Assembly: GCA_004794655.1 (NCBI GenBank)
Contig: SMMW01000635.1
Coordinates: forward strand, 741,001 to 805,000
Reading direction: 5' to 3'
DNA length: 64,000 nucleotides
Source: Marisa cornuarietis
Taxonomy: Eukaryota > Mollusca > Gastropoda > Architaenioglossa > Ampullariidae
Below, piece after piece: positions 38,401 through 50,800 of this stretch. The translations under genes and the position numbers were made by a program. Numbering within the stretch: position 1 is the stretch's first letter; each line of letters begins with the position of its first letter. Below the pieces are notes generated by a model. That model was not told the DNA's origin. It saw only the letters and a program-made list of their open reading frames with translations, and ran no database searches.

Positions 38401-40987
38401 GGAAGAGGCATATGCTTCCCCTCAGTTGCACGTGGTCTAGATGGATGATTTTGGAGAATTATGCATGCATGTCACCTTCACCCCAAGCTTAAGGTAGACC
38501 ACCTGGTTTGACGTTGGATATTGATATGCGTACGGTTCTTTATCAAATTAAAAAGAAAGTTTGATTGTCCAAATTGCTGTTTACCATGAAGACTTATAGG
38601 TGTCCAACATTCTTTAATGTATTTCCACAGGATGAACAAATGAAAAAGCTTTGGTTGGAAAAAATTCACTTGGATTTATAAGTGTGCATGTGCAAGCATG
38701 TCTGTGTGTAGATACTTTGTAAATGCACCTAATTTTAAAAAGGCAGATTGTGTTCTCTTAAACAGCAGTGTCAGGCAGGCTATGATTGTATGTGAAATTA
38801 CAGCTTGACGAAATAGAGCAAGCTAATTTTTAAGTAGATAATTTTGTATGGACAGCAAATAATGTTATAAATATCAAAATGGCCCTTGGAAGAAAAAAAA
38901 AGGTTCCCCACCCTGCATTAAACAGTACACATGGGTGCATTGAAGTGGAGCATATGAGTGCTGTTGATCAGTAGGATCCTGCTTCTGAAATTAATCCTTG
39001 TAAATTGATACAAATTTGAATGTAAGTGTAATTTAGTCATGTTGCTGATTGTAACTAGATTATGTGTGCACTATTAATTGGGAATTAAAGGAATGTAAAT
39101 AATTTTCTGTTTATTATAAATGGTATGGGCATCCGGTGGTACTGGTGCCTGGAATTCACTCCCATTAATAACATTGAATGATGCACCATTGATAGTAACA
39201 GCCCTGCAGAGAACGATGTGATGATCTGACAACAAATGTCTTGGTGAAATGAGGTGCTAAGAAGTTTTCCACTCTTATGCTAGGGTGATAAAATGTCTTT
39301 TCAGTTGCTGAACATGCAATGTGATGATGGTGGCTGGGCTACTTATGAAGACAAACGTGGAGGAGTGTTGCTAGAGCTACTGAATCCATCAGAAGTCTTT
39401 GGTAATCTTTGACTATTTTATTTATATTGTATCAATACAGTGTCAGAAAATGCTTGTAATGTCATTTGTTAATGAATCTTATTTTAGATATTGTTCAGAA
39501 TCAAGAGCCTAAAAGTGAATCACAAAACTCACTTTACCAACTTGCAGGATTTGCCCTAAATAACCCCCCCCCCCCAAAAGACGTTATTAAAATAGAGAAT
39601 TATACGTGTTGAACTAATTCTGTTTTGTTCATAATGTTCATTTGTATCATGAGCTTGTAAGATAAACTTGCTTAATGAACCTTCTGAATTTATGAGCTTT
39701 TGTTTCTTTTTTTAATTTGCCTAAACTCTTTTGTTTACAGGTGACATTATGATAGACTACACTTACATTGAATGCACCTCAGCGTGTATTCAGGCTTTGA
39801 TAGAGTTCTGTGAGCATTTTCCAGACTACCGTGCTACCGAGATTGAACAAGCCCTTCAAGATGGACTTAATTTCATATCTAGCAGACAGTTGCCAGATGG
39901 ATCATGGGAAGGTTCATGGGGTGTTTGCTTCACCTATGCTGCTTGGTTTGGCCTGGAGGCCTTTGCTCATTGTGGAAGAAAATATCAAAATGGAGATACT
40001 GACCCTCAGGTTGATGGAAAATAATTTTTCATTAAGAGATATGTAGCATTTAAAAATGTTTTGCTGATTAAGAAATCATGGACATTTTGATTTTGCAGCA
40101 GGAAAAAAAAGGTAGAATCATTATAGCAACAAAGTAATTGTCAGTTTAATGCAGATTAGCAGCAGCTTTAATTTTATTGCTGGATGTGATTTGTTGGTAA
40201 GAAAGTTTGTGTGTGTGTATATATATCCAGTACTAGAGCACGTCATTTCTTGTGAAATAAAACCAAAAATGTTGATACTTCACACAGATTTTTTTTGGTA
40301 AACAGGTGGTAAAAGCCTGTGAATTTCTGGTGAGCAAACAGATGGAGGATGGAGGTTGGGGTGAGAACTTTGAGTCATGTGAACAGCGAACGTACATTCA
40401 GAGCAAGACATCCCAGGTTGTTAACACATCCTGGGCACTACTTGGTCTTATGTCCGTCGAGTAAGTACATCAGGAAAAGTTTATTAGGTGCTCAGATGCA
40501 TGACACAAGTGGAAATTTAAAGAACATGAAGTGTAATATACCTACTTCCGTTTTAATGTACCAGAGTTTCAGCATTTACCATCAGTGCTGGTTGGTTTTG
40601 GTGGGTGCCATCTCTGATGAGTTAAAAACATATTTTCCCCCCCATGAGTACTTTTATGACCAAAACTTTCAGGCACTATTTTATTTATTAATTTATTATA
40701 GGTTAATGAGAATCAAAACCCCATGAATGATTTTGCTTTTTTTCCCTCTACAAATAAATTCCAGATACCCTGTTTTACCAATCATTGAAAAGGGTGTGCA
40801 TCTGCTGATATCAAGACAGAAAGACAATGGTGACTGGCCTCAGGAAAATATCAGTGGTGTCTTCAACAAGTCATGTGCCATCAGTTATACTAGCTATCGC
40901 AATGTCTTCCCTATCTGGGCTCTGGGCCGGTTTGTTAAGCTGTACCCACACAGTTTGCTTTCTGCAAAGTGTAAGGAAGGCCTGTAA
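29436..40987 (+). CDS. LSS: Lanosterol synthase (oxidosqualene cyclase)
   Basis: Seventeen exons with consistent GT-AG borders: 29436-29600, 30621-30759, 31186-31294, 31960-32081, 32409-32505, 34351-34486, 35230-35338, 35817-35935, 36616-36713, 37000-37027, 37166-37222, 37698-37820, 37974-38129, 39305-39401, 39741-40009, 40306-40460 and 40765-40987. They sum to 2202 nt, 733 residues against 732 in human. The product cyclises (3S)-2,3-oxidosqualene to lanosterol at the ER membrane. The catalytic acid motif is present ([12 protein letters not shown], exon 13), with QW-type repeats such as [14 protein letters not shown] and NGDWPQEN, and the C-terminal [16 protein letters not shown]. The start chosen is the ATG just before [12 protein letters not shown]; an in-frame ATG at 29412 would add eight residues. 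Introns hold a LINE 3' end, a LINE ORF1-like remnant and a hAT element, but no exon is broken. Confidence 0.96.
29735..30535 (+). mobile_element. LINE 3' end in LSS intron 1
   Basis: Open for about 170 codons: [60 protein letters not shown]. These are typical of the C-terminal part of CR1/L2-like LINE ORF2. The 3' end GCGCTATAAAAATCTTCATT is followed by (ATT)n. Confidence 0.88.
32649..32669 (+). repeat. (TA)n tract, LSS intron
   Basis: About ten TA units within AT-rich intron sequence. Confidence 0.9.
33220..33720 (-). mobile_element. Possible LINE ORF1-like remnant in the LSS intron 32506-34350
   Basis: Minus-strand frame with [20 protein letters not shown] then [20 protein letters not shown]. 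This resembles the C-terminal domain of LINE ORF1 proteins (a phrase like RPVLVKFVSR is common there). Broken at both ends. Confidence 0.45.
38225..38915. mobile_element. hAT-type non-autonomous element in an LSS intron
   Basis: Starts CAGGGATGGGGAAC and ends GGTTCCCCACCCTG. The flanks are CATTAAAT (38217-38224) and CATTAAAC (38916-38923), an 8-bp target duplication with one change. No transposase seen in the 691 bp. Confidence 0.85.
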
Positions 40988-42149
40988 ACCATGTAGATTT
41001 AGTTACAATGCAGTGCCCATTCTGAGGGCAGTGGAAAGAAAGGATCACTTGTTAATGAACTATTTATAAATTGTATGTAAAGACATACCTGTTTCCTGAA
41101 GTTCTAGATTTAAATAGGTGAACTCATGCTGCAAAATGTTTTGGTTGTAATCAAAACAAGAGGAAAAAGCTGCCAGACATGTAGAGATTTTTGTCTTTTA
41201 GTTTACATATTTAGTTTGCATAGTTGAATTAAAGACATAAAAAAAGGTTGGTTGATATTTGTGATACTGTTCAACAATGCCTAATCTGTCAAGCTTGACG
41301 TAAGTCTTTAGTTTGTTGGTAGGTTTTTCCAGCAAATTTTTTTTTCAATTATGCATTCATGCAGAAGGACTATTATTTGTAGACAATTTTGTGGTAAAAA
41401 AATCACAGCACATTAAATGTTTGCCAACTTTCCATTGTACAGGAAGAATGGAAGAAGTGCATGCAAAATATTTTTGAATCAAAATAAAATGTACTTAAAA
41501 CATTGGCTGCTTTTGATTTTGCCATTTGAAATGTCTCATCTAGCACTGAAACTCTATCCAGAAGAGGCTGTGACAGTGAGGACCCTTGACTTTGCAGCAG
41601 GTTAATGGTTCTAGGCTTGAAAGGGCCTGTGACTAGGATTTTCTTCCACTTAGCAGCAGTGGGTGATTCAGTCCTTGAGAAGGAGAGGGGGGCTCTGTCT
41701 TTCACACCTAGCAGCAGTGGGTAATTCAATTATCAGGAAAGAAAACGCTGGGTGCACTACTTGTAGTTTATTGCCCTCAGGACAACTTGGATGAAACTTT
41801 TACATTGTTCACCTAGACTGAGTAAATGTCATGATCTGCCTCCTCATATTGTCCACATTCATTTCTGTTTGGACCTTTTACCATGATTCAATAGGATCTG
41901 CTACAACAGGGCTCATTATTTACATTGGTCTGTCTTAAAGATGTGATAATTCTGCACACTAGTTTCCAATTTAGCTTAATTCTATAAATGAAACTTGTAT
42001 GCTGCATTTGCACTCATATCAGCAAGAAAAGAGAATAGATGCACACAAATTTTATTTCAAACACAAGAGTCTTTAGTCTTTTGATGGTTGATGAGGAAAG
42101 GAGGCATCCAGAGAAGTAAATCTGAAGAGTGAAATTACTGAAACCGTTA
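40988..42149. other. Intergenic, convergent 3' ends of LSS and PSMB3
   Basis: An ATTAAA at about 41228 and AAATAAAATG at about 41485 could serve as LSS polyadenylation signals. The phrase TAGCAGCAGTGGGT occurs twice, near 41652 and 41708. I see no further gene. Confidence 0.5.
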
Positions 42150-44590
42150 TTAATCTTGTCTGGTCTTCAGCAGCCTCTTGGTCACTTTGTCTTTCTCGCT
42201 AAAGAAAGAAAACGAAGTATTGCTACACCTGATGCACCAGCGTTTCATACAGGGTTTATCAGCTATAGATCTGTTCATCTATAATAGATGTCCAAGCATA
42301 TCGCAGCTTTTCAAACTTTAAAAAAAGGATGGGAATTGAGAAGTTAAAAAAAAGTTTGGTCAGACTCTCAGCTAATATAGATAACTGCCAGTTTCTGAAA
42401 ATTCTTAGTCCAAAAGACAGGATTATAATAACTTGACTCAAAGTAACTTAAGTTTAAGCATTTATGTCAAGATTTACACATCAGCAAAGGCTGGTGTTTG
42501 CTACATGAATCTAGTTTACATTTCCATTATGACAACATTTGCTCCTTTGCTGTTTTTATCAGCTTCAAATAACAATGTCAAATTTTTAAAAGGGAAAAAA
42601 AACTCACATAATATACACAACAGCTCCCCACCCTGACACAGCATCACGGTCAAAGGCATTGACCAGTGCTTGAGATATGGTTTCAAACAAGTCATCTGGC
42701 CCCTGAAACAGGCATTTAGTGTAAGCATTTGCACAAAGCTAAAGCAATGTTTGGACTGGGTGTGAGGCAAGCTTTTATCAAGTGTACATAAATGCACTTC
42801 CAAAATAAACCAAGATTTGTAATTTATTTCCAGCTTGAGCACCAGATTAGTGGGATAAACACTGTGAAACTTATTTCTTGCAACTCAGCTTTATACATTA
42901 GTCATGGCCCATGAAAGCAGGGAAGTGGGGGAAAGAGAGAGAAAGAAATTATATGTTACACCAACCAGGTCTGGTTCCCACAGAGACTCGCACATGCCAT
43001 ACATCTGCTCTGAACATGTGCCACTGACAACAAAGTCATCTGTCTCCATGGGACAGCCAATCAGGTCCATTGATGCAATGTATGGCTGAAAAGTTGTAGG
43101 GTCCAGACCAGCAATAACCGGTTCAACAAAGTATGGTCCAAATCTGTGACAAAAAAATTAAATGTTATATAAAATGATGATAATAATTAAATAAAACTAG
43201 TTGAAAAAAAACCCAACTAAAGAAAACTTTCCTCCAAACAACTAGGACCTCATGATTGTACTATTAAAAAAAGAAAAATCAAAACCCCAATCATGCCACA
43301 GTGCAAATGCAATCTTTTGCAGCTATTAGCCCATCTATCAGAAAATAACCTCACAGCTTTTCCCACAGTTGAATATCTGTAATAAAGATATCACTAATAT
43401 AACAATATAATATAACAAATGATTCTCACCTCCTTTCATACAGCAAGTTCGACACCATACTCATAAATGTCTTAGGTTTGATCCTCCTGTTTTCTCGCAG
43501 TTCATACAGATTTAATCGAAATTTCAGCCTCTGGGACCTAAAATAAAATTTTTATATATCATAAGCATAAAAATTCTTTTATAATATGCACATCTAATGA
43601 AAAAAATGGCTAGCTTAGCCCATAAATAATGCTTATGAAAATATACATGGTAAATTAAATATAAAATAAAACTTAACATCAATTGAAAAACTAATAATAG
43701 TACTGCCACATTGAAGATCATTTAGTCCAAATGCATGTTACAAGAAAAATTGTGTCCCCACACTCTATGATACGGCTCGCGGAGATGAAATAATAGATCA
43801 TCTCAGTGCATAAATAAGGATATATTTTCCACCAACATCCGTAAAGCATTGAAATACATTTTGCAATATTGCAGCAAATTGATATTTGGCACAAATCAAA
43901 AGGGAACCTTACACAGTCTGGACATCTGTGGCAAGACCTGGGAGACCAATGTAAAGGTGTGGGCCCATCTCAAAGACTTTATCGAAGTCCATGCTAACTG
44001 TCTGTGCCTGTATTCCAAAACGTCGATCTGCAGCAATGGCTACACAATCTTTGCCTTTCATTGCAATAATGGCTGCGCCATTGTATGCAAGAATACTCTT
44101 GAAAAAGATAGCAGAGAAAACTACCTGTTAATAACATTATCAGCAATATAATACTTATCCCATGATACTGATAAATCCCATTTACCCTTCTGTTCCAAAC
44201 AAATGTCAACGGTTATGCTACAAAATTGTTACGAATTATATACCACAAAAATATATTTTTAGTTAGCATTAACGATTGTTGTTTTTCTTTTCTCTTATAT
44301 CACTAGCTCTGACTGAATCTCAGTTAATCTAAAATGCATCTCGCATTCTCAAATGACTATTAATTAGGCCTATACGTTGAAATCAAACAAGCACCCCATG
44401 TTACATAATTTAAAAAAGAGCAACTGTGATTTTAAACTGACGACCGAAGAGTGCCTAGGACTGAAGATGAAAGTTGTTGAACATTGCAACTAGGCCTGAA
44501 ATTCCGGTTTTATTGCACTAGACATAAATGAATCAAATAATATGCAGATTTTCGAGTATCTACTAAAGGTATATATTTTAAAATTACCAT
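42150..44590 (-). CDS. PSMB3: Proteasome subunit beta type-3
   Basis: Six exons: 44590-44588 (only the ATG), 44097-43913, 43537-43430, 43143-42966, 42702-42608 and 42198-42150 (TAA). They sum to 618 nt, 205 residues, the same length as human PSMB3. Conserved blocks include [76 protein letters not shown] and [20 protein letters not shown]. Beta-3 is a non-catalytic subunit of the 20S core; as expected there is no propeptide and no N-terminal catalytic threonine. The donor after exon 4 (CTG/GTTGGT) is weak. The initiator codon abuts the first splice donor, so the whole mature sequence depends on correct first-intron removal. Confidence 0.94.
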
Positions 44591-44994
44591 TGTGCGACAG
44601 CAGTATAGTCAGTCAACAAGAAAACAGCAAAGTTGCCTAATGAAACATGCAAGTCAGAATGACCGGAAACCTTTAGAAGCGGTCGTACGTTTCTTTCTCT
44701 TCAACAGCCAAGAGCTCCTTATTTCAGGGGATGTAGCTCCTTAGGCGTTAACACTCGCAGACTTCGATATTGATGTGGTTACACTTTCCTTCTTGGCATA
44801 TTCTTTCAAAGAAAAGCTTCTTAAAAATAAAACTTTTAAATAAGAGTTTGTTTATTTTATTGCAATATAGATGATTCTGGAAAAGTAGTAAAGGAATAAA
44901 TTGCATACTACGTTAGAGCATTTATACATTTATACTGGGTTCAGCACAGAAACTGCTCATCTTCGTGTGATCAATGATATTCTTTTGTAGTGCT

Positions 44995-45549
44995 TTTAGT
45001 TTTTCTTGACCTGAGTAGTGCGTTTGACACCATCAACCACCGCCTGCTGCTCCAGAGACTGTCGTCAGAGGCTGGTATTGAGGGCGCTGTGATGCAGTGA
45101 TTCCAGTGAATTGACTCCTATCTTGCCGATAGATCTCAGAGAGTGATTGTCGGCTTTGCGAGCTCTGAGGCAGTTTCTGTGGTGTGTGGTGTGCCACAGG
45201 GATCTGTTCTGGGTCCTTTATTATTTTATGTATACACTTCACAGCTTGGACGTGTAATTGAATGTTTTCAGATGGGACGACAGTTCTTTAGCGGACGATA
45301 CACAGATTCTGAACAGTTTCCCCCCCCCCCCCGACCCAGCAGTGCCTAGGATTGCGCTTCAACGACTTGAATCTTGTTGTGTTGCGGTGAAGGCCTGGAT
45401 GACCAGGAATCGTCTTAAACTCAACGACGACAAGACAGAAGCCTTACTGTGCGGCCCCAGGGCCAGACGGTAGCAGATCGGCATTAGTACTGTGCAGGTC
45501 GGTGGCGGTATACTGTTACGCACTTAGATCGACTCCAAAGAGTAGCTGA
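44995..45549 (+). mobile_element. LINE reverse transcriptase fragment
   Basis: Frames with FLDLSSAFDTINHRLLLQRL, then GVPQGSVLGPLLF, then LADDTQIL after a frameshift, then RNRLKLNDDKTEALLCGP. These are successive blocks of a non-LTR reverse transcriptase. Stops, frameshifts and a poly-C run at 45321-45333 show it is dead. Confidence 0.9.
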
Positions 45550-45689
45550 CAGTGGCGTAGGAAGATGCTCGGCTTTGGGGGGGGGGGGCAGCTCCATGCT
45601 GACAATAAATGACGTTCACATTCTTGCCTTCCCAGCATCTTTTATGGGGGGAGCCCCCCTTGCCCCCCCCCCCGGTTCCTACGCCACTG
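45550..45689. mobile_element. Small inverted-repeat element (MITE-like)
   Basis: 140 bp bounded by CAGTGGCGTAGGAA and its inverse TTCCTACGCCACTG, with poly-G and poly-C runs just inside the ends. No convincing target duplication. Sits at the 3' edge of the LINE fragment. Confidence 0.75.
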
Positions 45690-47209
45690 GCTGGGGAATT
45701 CCCTAACCGCGCATGTCGTTTCTTTGTCGCATTAAACCGTCTGAAGGTTACTGTAACTCACGTCACTTCTATAAAAAAAAACCCACTCAAAATGGGGTGG
45801 CAGGTATAAAACTTTAAACCTATGGCCCTCCCCCCTTGATTTTAGAGATGGGTTTAACCTCTTCATTTTGTGCACCTGGTATTTGTTTTTTTTTTAAAAA
45901 GAAGTTAGCATATAAAATTCAAACATGTATCCCTTTTGCTCAGCCTCTCTCTCTGTTATATTTCAGTTTTACAATTATAGCACGCCAAGTCCAGATCTTT
46001 TAATAGCAAACTTTCGTGAAATTTGAGGTTCAAACTAATAAACAAACATCTTTGTATGAACTTCACAATGGATGCTTGTTTGATATATGAAAAAGTCAAA
46101 TAACAACTTAAGCAAATTACACTAATTTCACTACTACAACTATCAATCGTGACAATAATAGCACGTGACACTAAGACGTTAGAAGATAAAAGATATAATG
46201 TTATCAAAGAATATAACAAGAAACTGTCTCAAACATTCACATACACAAGAAATGTACATATTGTACTCAAATGTTAAAAGATGAACACACACAATGCAGA
46301 CTTTTAATAAATTGTAAAAAGTTGAAGTTTAATGAAAAAATAAAATAGATCTCTCTCTCTCTCTCGCACACAAACACATGTGCGCGCGCACGCACACACA
46401 AACACACACATCTCATCCCCCACATGAAGAGATTCTTTATTGGTGCAAGAGCTTAGGTCCAGTAAGGGTGTGAGCATCTGCCAAAGTCAGTATACACCAT
46501 CAAAACCATTGTAAGCGTAATACAGTTATAAACACAAACATGTCAAAATGACAGCTTACAAAAAATCTTCAAGGCCAGTGACCAGAAAACCATTCATAGC
46601 AGTCTTCCTCCTAAACCTATCCCTCCACTCATACACCATCTTGAAACCACTGCAAACCCAGCACAGCAAAGAGACCCAGTTACTACCAGCTTCCTCTTGC
46701 CTGCCCTCCTATAGGCCTCCCACCCTCCAATCAACCCTCACCACCTCCACACACAACAAAAAGGAAAACACTACACTGTAAAAGCTTTCAGGTCCAGTTA
46801 CACTGCAAAACACAACTAAACAGTTGGAGCCAATCATCGTTTTTCCCAACATAAAGAAATTAAAAAACCAAACTGTATAATTTCTAGTTTGTTTGTTTTG
46901 TACTACAAAACAATCTTTTCAGTACACGTTGTCCATCACTTAGTGCTTTACCAGATTTATATTTGCGTAAGGGGGCAGAAGAACTTAATTCTCCAAAAAG
47001 AAACAGGTGAGGAACTATTTTGAAAGATTGAGAAGATTTTCAACGTGTAACATGTTATTTTCAAACACCATGACGAGAAACCCTGTGTAGGTCGATCGCG
47101 CCGGTCGTTGGAGACTGTGTCACACCCACTACACCTTGCTCTGCGTGACCAAAATGAAAACGACAACAATTTGAACGACGATCAACTTAAAGATCCATTC
47201 ACACATGCG

Positions 47210-47210
<1 letters not shown>

Positions 47211-47276
<66 letters not shown>
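47211..47276 (+). repeat. (CA)n microsatellite
   Basis: Uninterrupted run of about 33 CA units, downstream of transporter A. Confidence 0.95.
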
Positions 47277-47279
<3 letters not shown>

Positions 47280-47636
47280 TAGTCTAATACTTTAGGCACA
47301 TTCACGCTCTTTTAAACTCATTTTGAACTTGCATGTGAATGTATGGATGGACAAACAAGCAGCCTCACGCTGTAATATCCCATTAATCAAACGATAAAGT
47401 GGTCACCCAGTCACATTAAATCAATAACAATTAAAATAGAATCAGATGAATATTGTAAAGTATATAATTTCGTCGCTGGAATGAAAAAGAGAAAACCGAC
47501 AAAGTAAGCTAATTAATTATTAATAAACATTGCCGGAACTGATATAAAAATATTATCAACTGATAAAATTGAAACTGAAAAATTGGAAAAAATTCCATTC
47601 ATTCGATTTTAAAAGTATTCGGTGAATATTTACAAG

Positions 47637-47824
47637 TTACGTACCATCGTCATTGGTCTGATAGGCAGTTCGAGTTGCCGTTTTAACCAGTTTGATGACG
47701 ACAAGCACCATCAGCGACGATGTGATCAGAGTGGCACCCGACAGGTAGAAGGATGCATCTATTCGGCTCAGGTCTTTCATCATGGCACCTGTACAGGTAA
47801 ACGACAGAATCAGACTGTTGTTAA

Positions 47825-47877
<53 letters not shown>

Positions 47878-50800
47878 GCGCGAGCACATACATTATCGTT
47901 ACCTGCTTGTGATCCACACGAAGAACATTACATATGACCATGCTACTACGTATTTCATGTTTGAAAGCAAGTTCCTTTAGTTTTGTTGAATTGTTGAATG
48001 TTTCTTTGTTGCTTACTTGAACTCTTTTCCCCTATGATGGAACCGACACCCGACGCAAAAGTGAGGCACCCGACTGTAAGTGCCAGGTACTTGTTTCCCA
48101 TCACCAGCGGAATCAGATTTCTTGTGAGTGGTTCTCGCAAACCTATAAAGATAATCAAAGTCAAAATTATAGAAATCGAGTGAAAACATTGTGGTTTCTA
48201 TTTTGAGAAAAAATGGCAGTTTCGGACAGACTCATTTAACAGTTTAGGTTTTACTTATGTTAGGAATTTTACTGAATCAGTTTTATTCCACACAGTTGTT
48301 TCTGGACAATGAATTAAAGACCGTTGATGGACTGTTCTTAGATTAACGTGTCTCTGTCATAATGATCTTAACAGCATGAGCTCCACAGATAAATCACAAC
48401 CATGTTTAAATATTCTGATGGAAGACAATATATTACCATATCCTAAGCCGTAGAGAATGCTGTAGACGCATGTATATGGCAGAGCATCAAATCCTTTGAC
48501 GGACAGTGACAAAACTCCCATGAGAAAACCCAGGATTGTGATCAGGACCAGGGATGTTTCCCTTGACAACTTTCTGAAGCAACAGCAGCTGGTTATCATA
48601 GCCAACAAGACAGCAGCCAACAGAATCAGGGGCGCGAAGAGGTACCACTCCATGACCAGTTTAACTGGAATCTCGAGCCCTGAAGGGGAGAATTTTCATC
48701 TTTAATTAAAGACTGCAGTTGATATACTTACTACTACTAACAGTGGATAGCTAAGCTAAGCTGTTGGATGATCTCTCCGCCACTTTGTCTCTAGAAATCA
48801 ACATATTCACGGCATCATTTTACACAGCTTATTGTTTATTGAATAGGATTCCCGCCTTCTGTAATCGTGCAGTGTGTTAGCCTAATATTTGCTGTTTTAG
48901 CTCGAGGGTGTACTGACCTATACCCGTGAAGAAGAAGACGCCACCCATGGCGTAGAGTAGCGGAGACTTGAAGATATGCAGGCTCTCAGTGTTCATGATG
49001 CGGCTGCGCAGACTCTGACGAGGGTTGTCTTTCATGTAGAAGTTCAGAGGGACCAGAGCACAGGAGGCCAGGAGACACAGACCGTAGATCCCGCACATGA
49101 TCCTTAAGGTGACTCGCCCACTCGAGGTCAACACAGCAGTCATGTTCGGTAGCTGACAAATATGCAAGAGGTAGATGTACGCAGATGAGGGCACACACAA
49201 GCACGTCCACACAAAAATTTATTAAAATGTAACTCTGGGTTCTAATATAAACAACTAGTTTCAAAATAATAAATAGAATGCAATTTAGGGAATTGTCTAT
49301 ACTAACTGCAATAAGGACGAGGATGAGCTCAACGAGGTTCTCCAAGACAAAAGTGAAGATGACAATGAGCATCCTCTTGTCCCCGAAACATTCCAGTATC
49401 GCCACCACCACCGCGGTGTACAGAAAGCTGTTACCCACACCTGCAACAAACATCCTGCTTCAGAATGTGATTTTTAACAACCTGTAAAGCTTTTATTGTC
49501 ACCAATATTTTAGAGCAAATATCTTCATACTCAAATCTCTAGTTTTATCTCGCTCGTTAGTTAACTGTCCTTTCTCTTTGACCTTATCCTGTCCATTACC
49601 TCTTTCTCTCTCGTCCTCATCTGTCACATGTGAAAACGTCGATGGACTTTGGAGATATTCGTTGCTGGTTATATCATAGTAAGTTAACTTCACTGTCACA
49701 AGCATAGTTCGTCTAAAGGTCTCTGGTGGCCATGGGATTTTTTTCCCTAAAGACTGGGTAAAACTTACCGTAAGATATTATTTCTAAAAACCTGTATAAA
49801 TATATCCCCTTCCTTTCTCTAAAAGTAGAAGTATTATAAGGGTCAGCAATACAGAAGTTGAACAGCACATTTCTAATAAAAAAACCTTTAAAATCAACTG
49901 TTTGAAGTTTTCAAAACTAACCCAAGGACTGTACACAGATACAGCCAACGGGACAGCTTGACCTTTCTGTAGTCATGTTGGTAGACGTGTATCTCGAGAA
50001 TGAAAGGAATTTATTCACTCTGATTTTAGGAAAAAGCATTACCCAGTTGCTAAAAAAAATTGACCTTTCACCTTGGTAAAGCATCAAAGTGCCGCAGTCG
50101 GACAAACGTGAAAATTCTTTGTTAATGGTACATCACAATGAACTGGCGAAGCGAAGTCGTGACCAAACTAAAGCGGGATTAAAAGGCCGTTGACTGAGAC
50201 AAGAATTTGAAAAAAACCTGGTAGAATGCAAAAGACGAAGGTCATAGCTTGCTCGTTCTCCAGGTCCAAGAAAGATGTGATCAGACATCCAAGACATGAC
50301 AATACTGCCCCCGCCGCCGCTACAGGTCGGTAGTTGAACAAAGTGATGAGAATACCGCTCACTATACCTGTAATATAGTACATGAAACACAGTGATGAGA
50401 ATACCGCTCACAATACCTGTAATATAGTAGATTAAACACAGTGATGAGAATACCGCTCACTATTCCTGTAATATAGTAGATTAAACACAGTGATGAGAAT
50501 ACCGCTCACAATACCTGTAATATAGTAGATTAAACACAGTGATGAGAATACCGCTCACTATTCCTGTAATATAGTAGATTAAACACAGTGATGAGAATAC
50601 CGCTCACAATACCTGTAATATAGTACATGAAGCACAGTGATGAGAATACCGCTCACAATACCTGTAATATAGTAGATTGAACACAGTGATGAGAATACCG
50701 CTCACAATACCTGTAATATAGTAGATTGAACACAGTGATGAGAATACCGCTCACTATACCTGTAATATAGTAGATTAAACACAGTGATGAGAATACCGCT

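Larger units (their letters stand above)
44591..47636. other. Intergenic between PSMB3 and transporter A
   Basis: PSMB3 5' region, LINE reverse-transcriptase remnant (44995-45549), a small inverted-repeat element (45550-45689), a CT/CG/CA tract near 46350-46400 and a (CA)33 tract at 47211-47276. No gene recognised. Confidence 0.5.
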
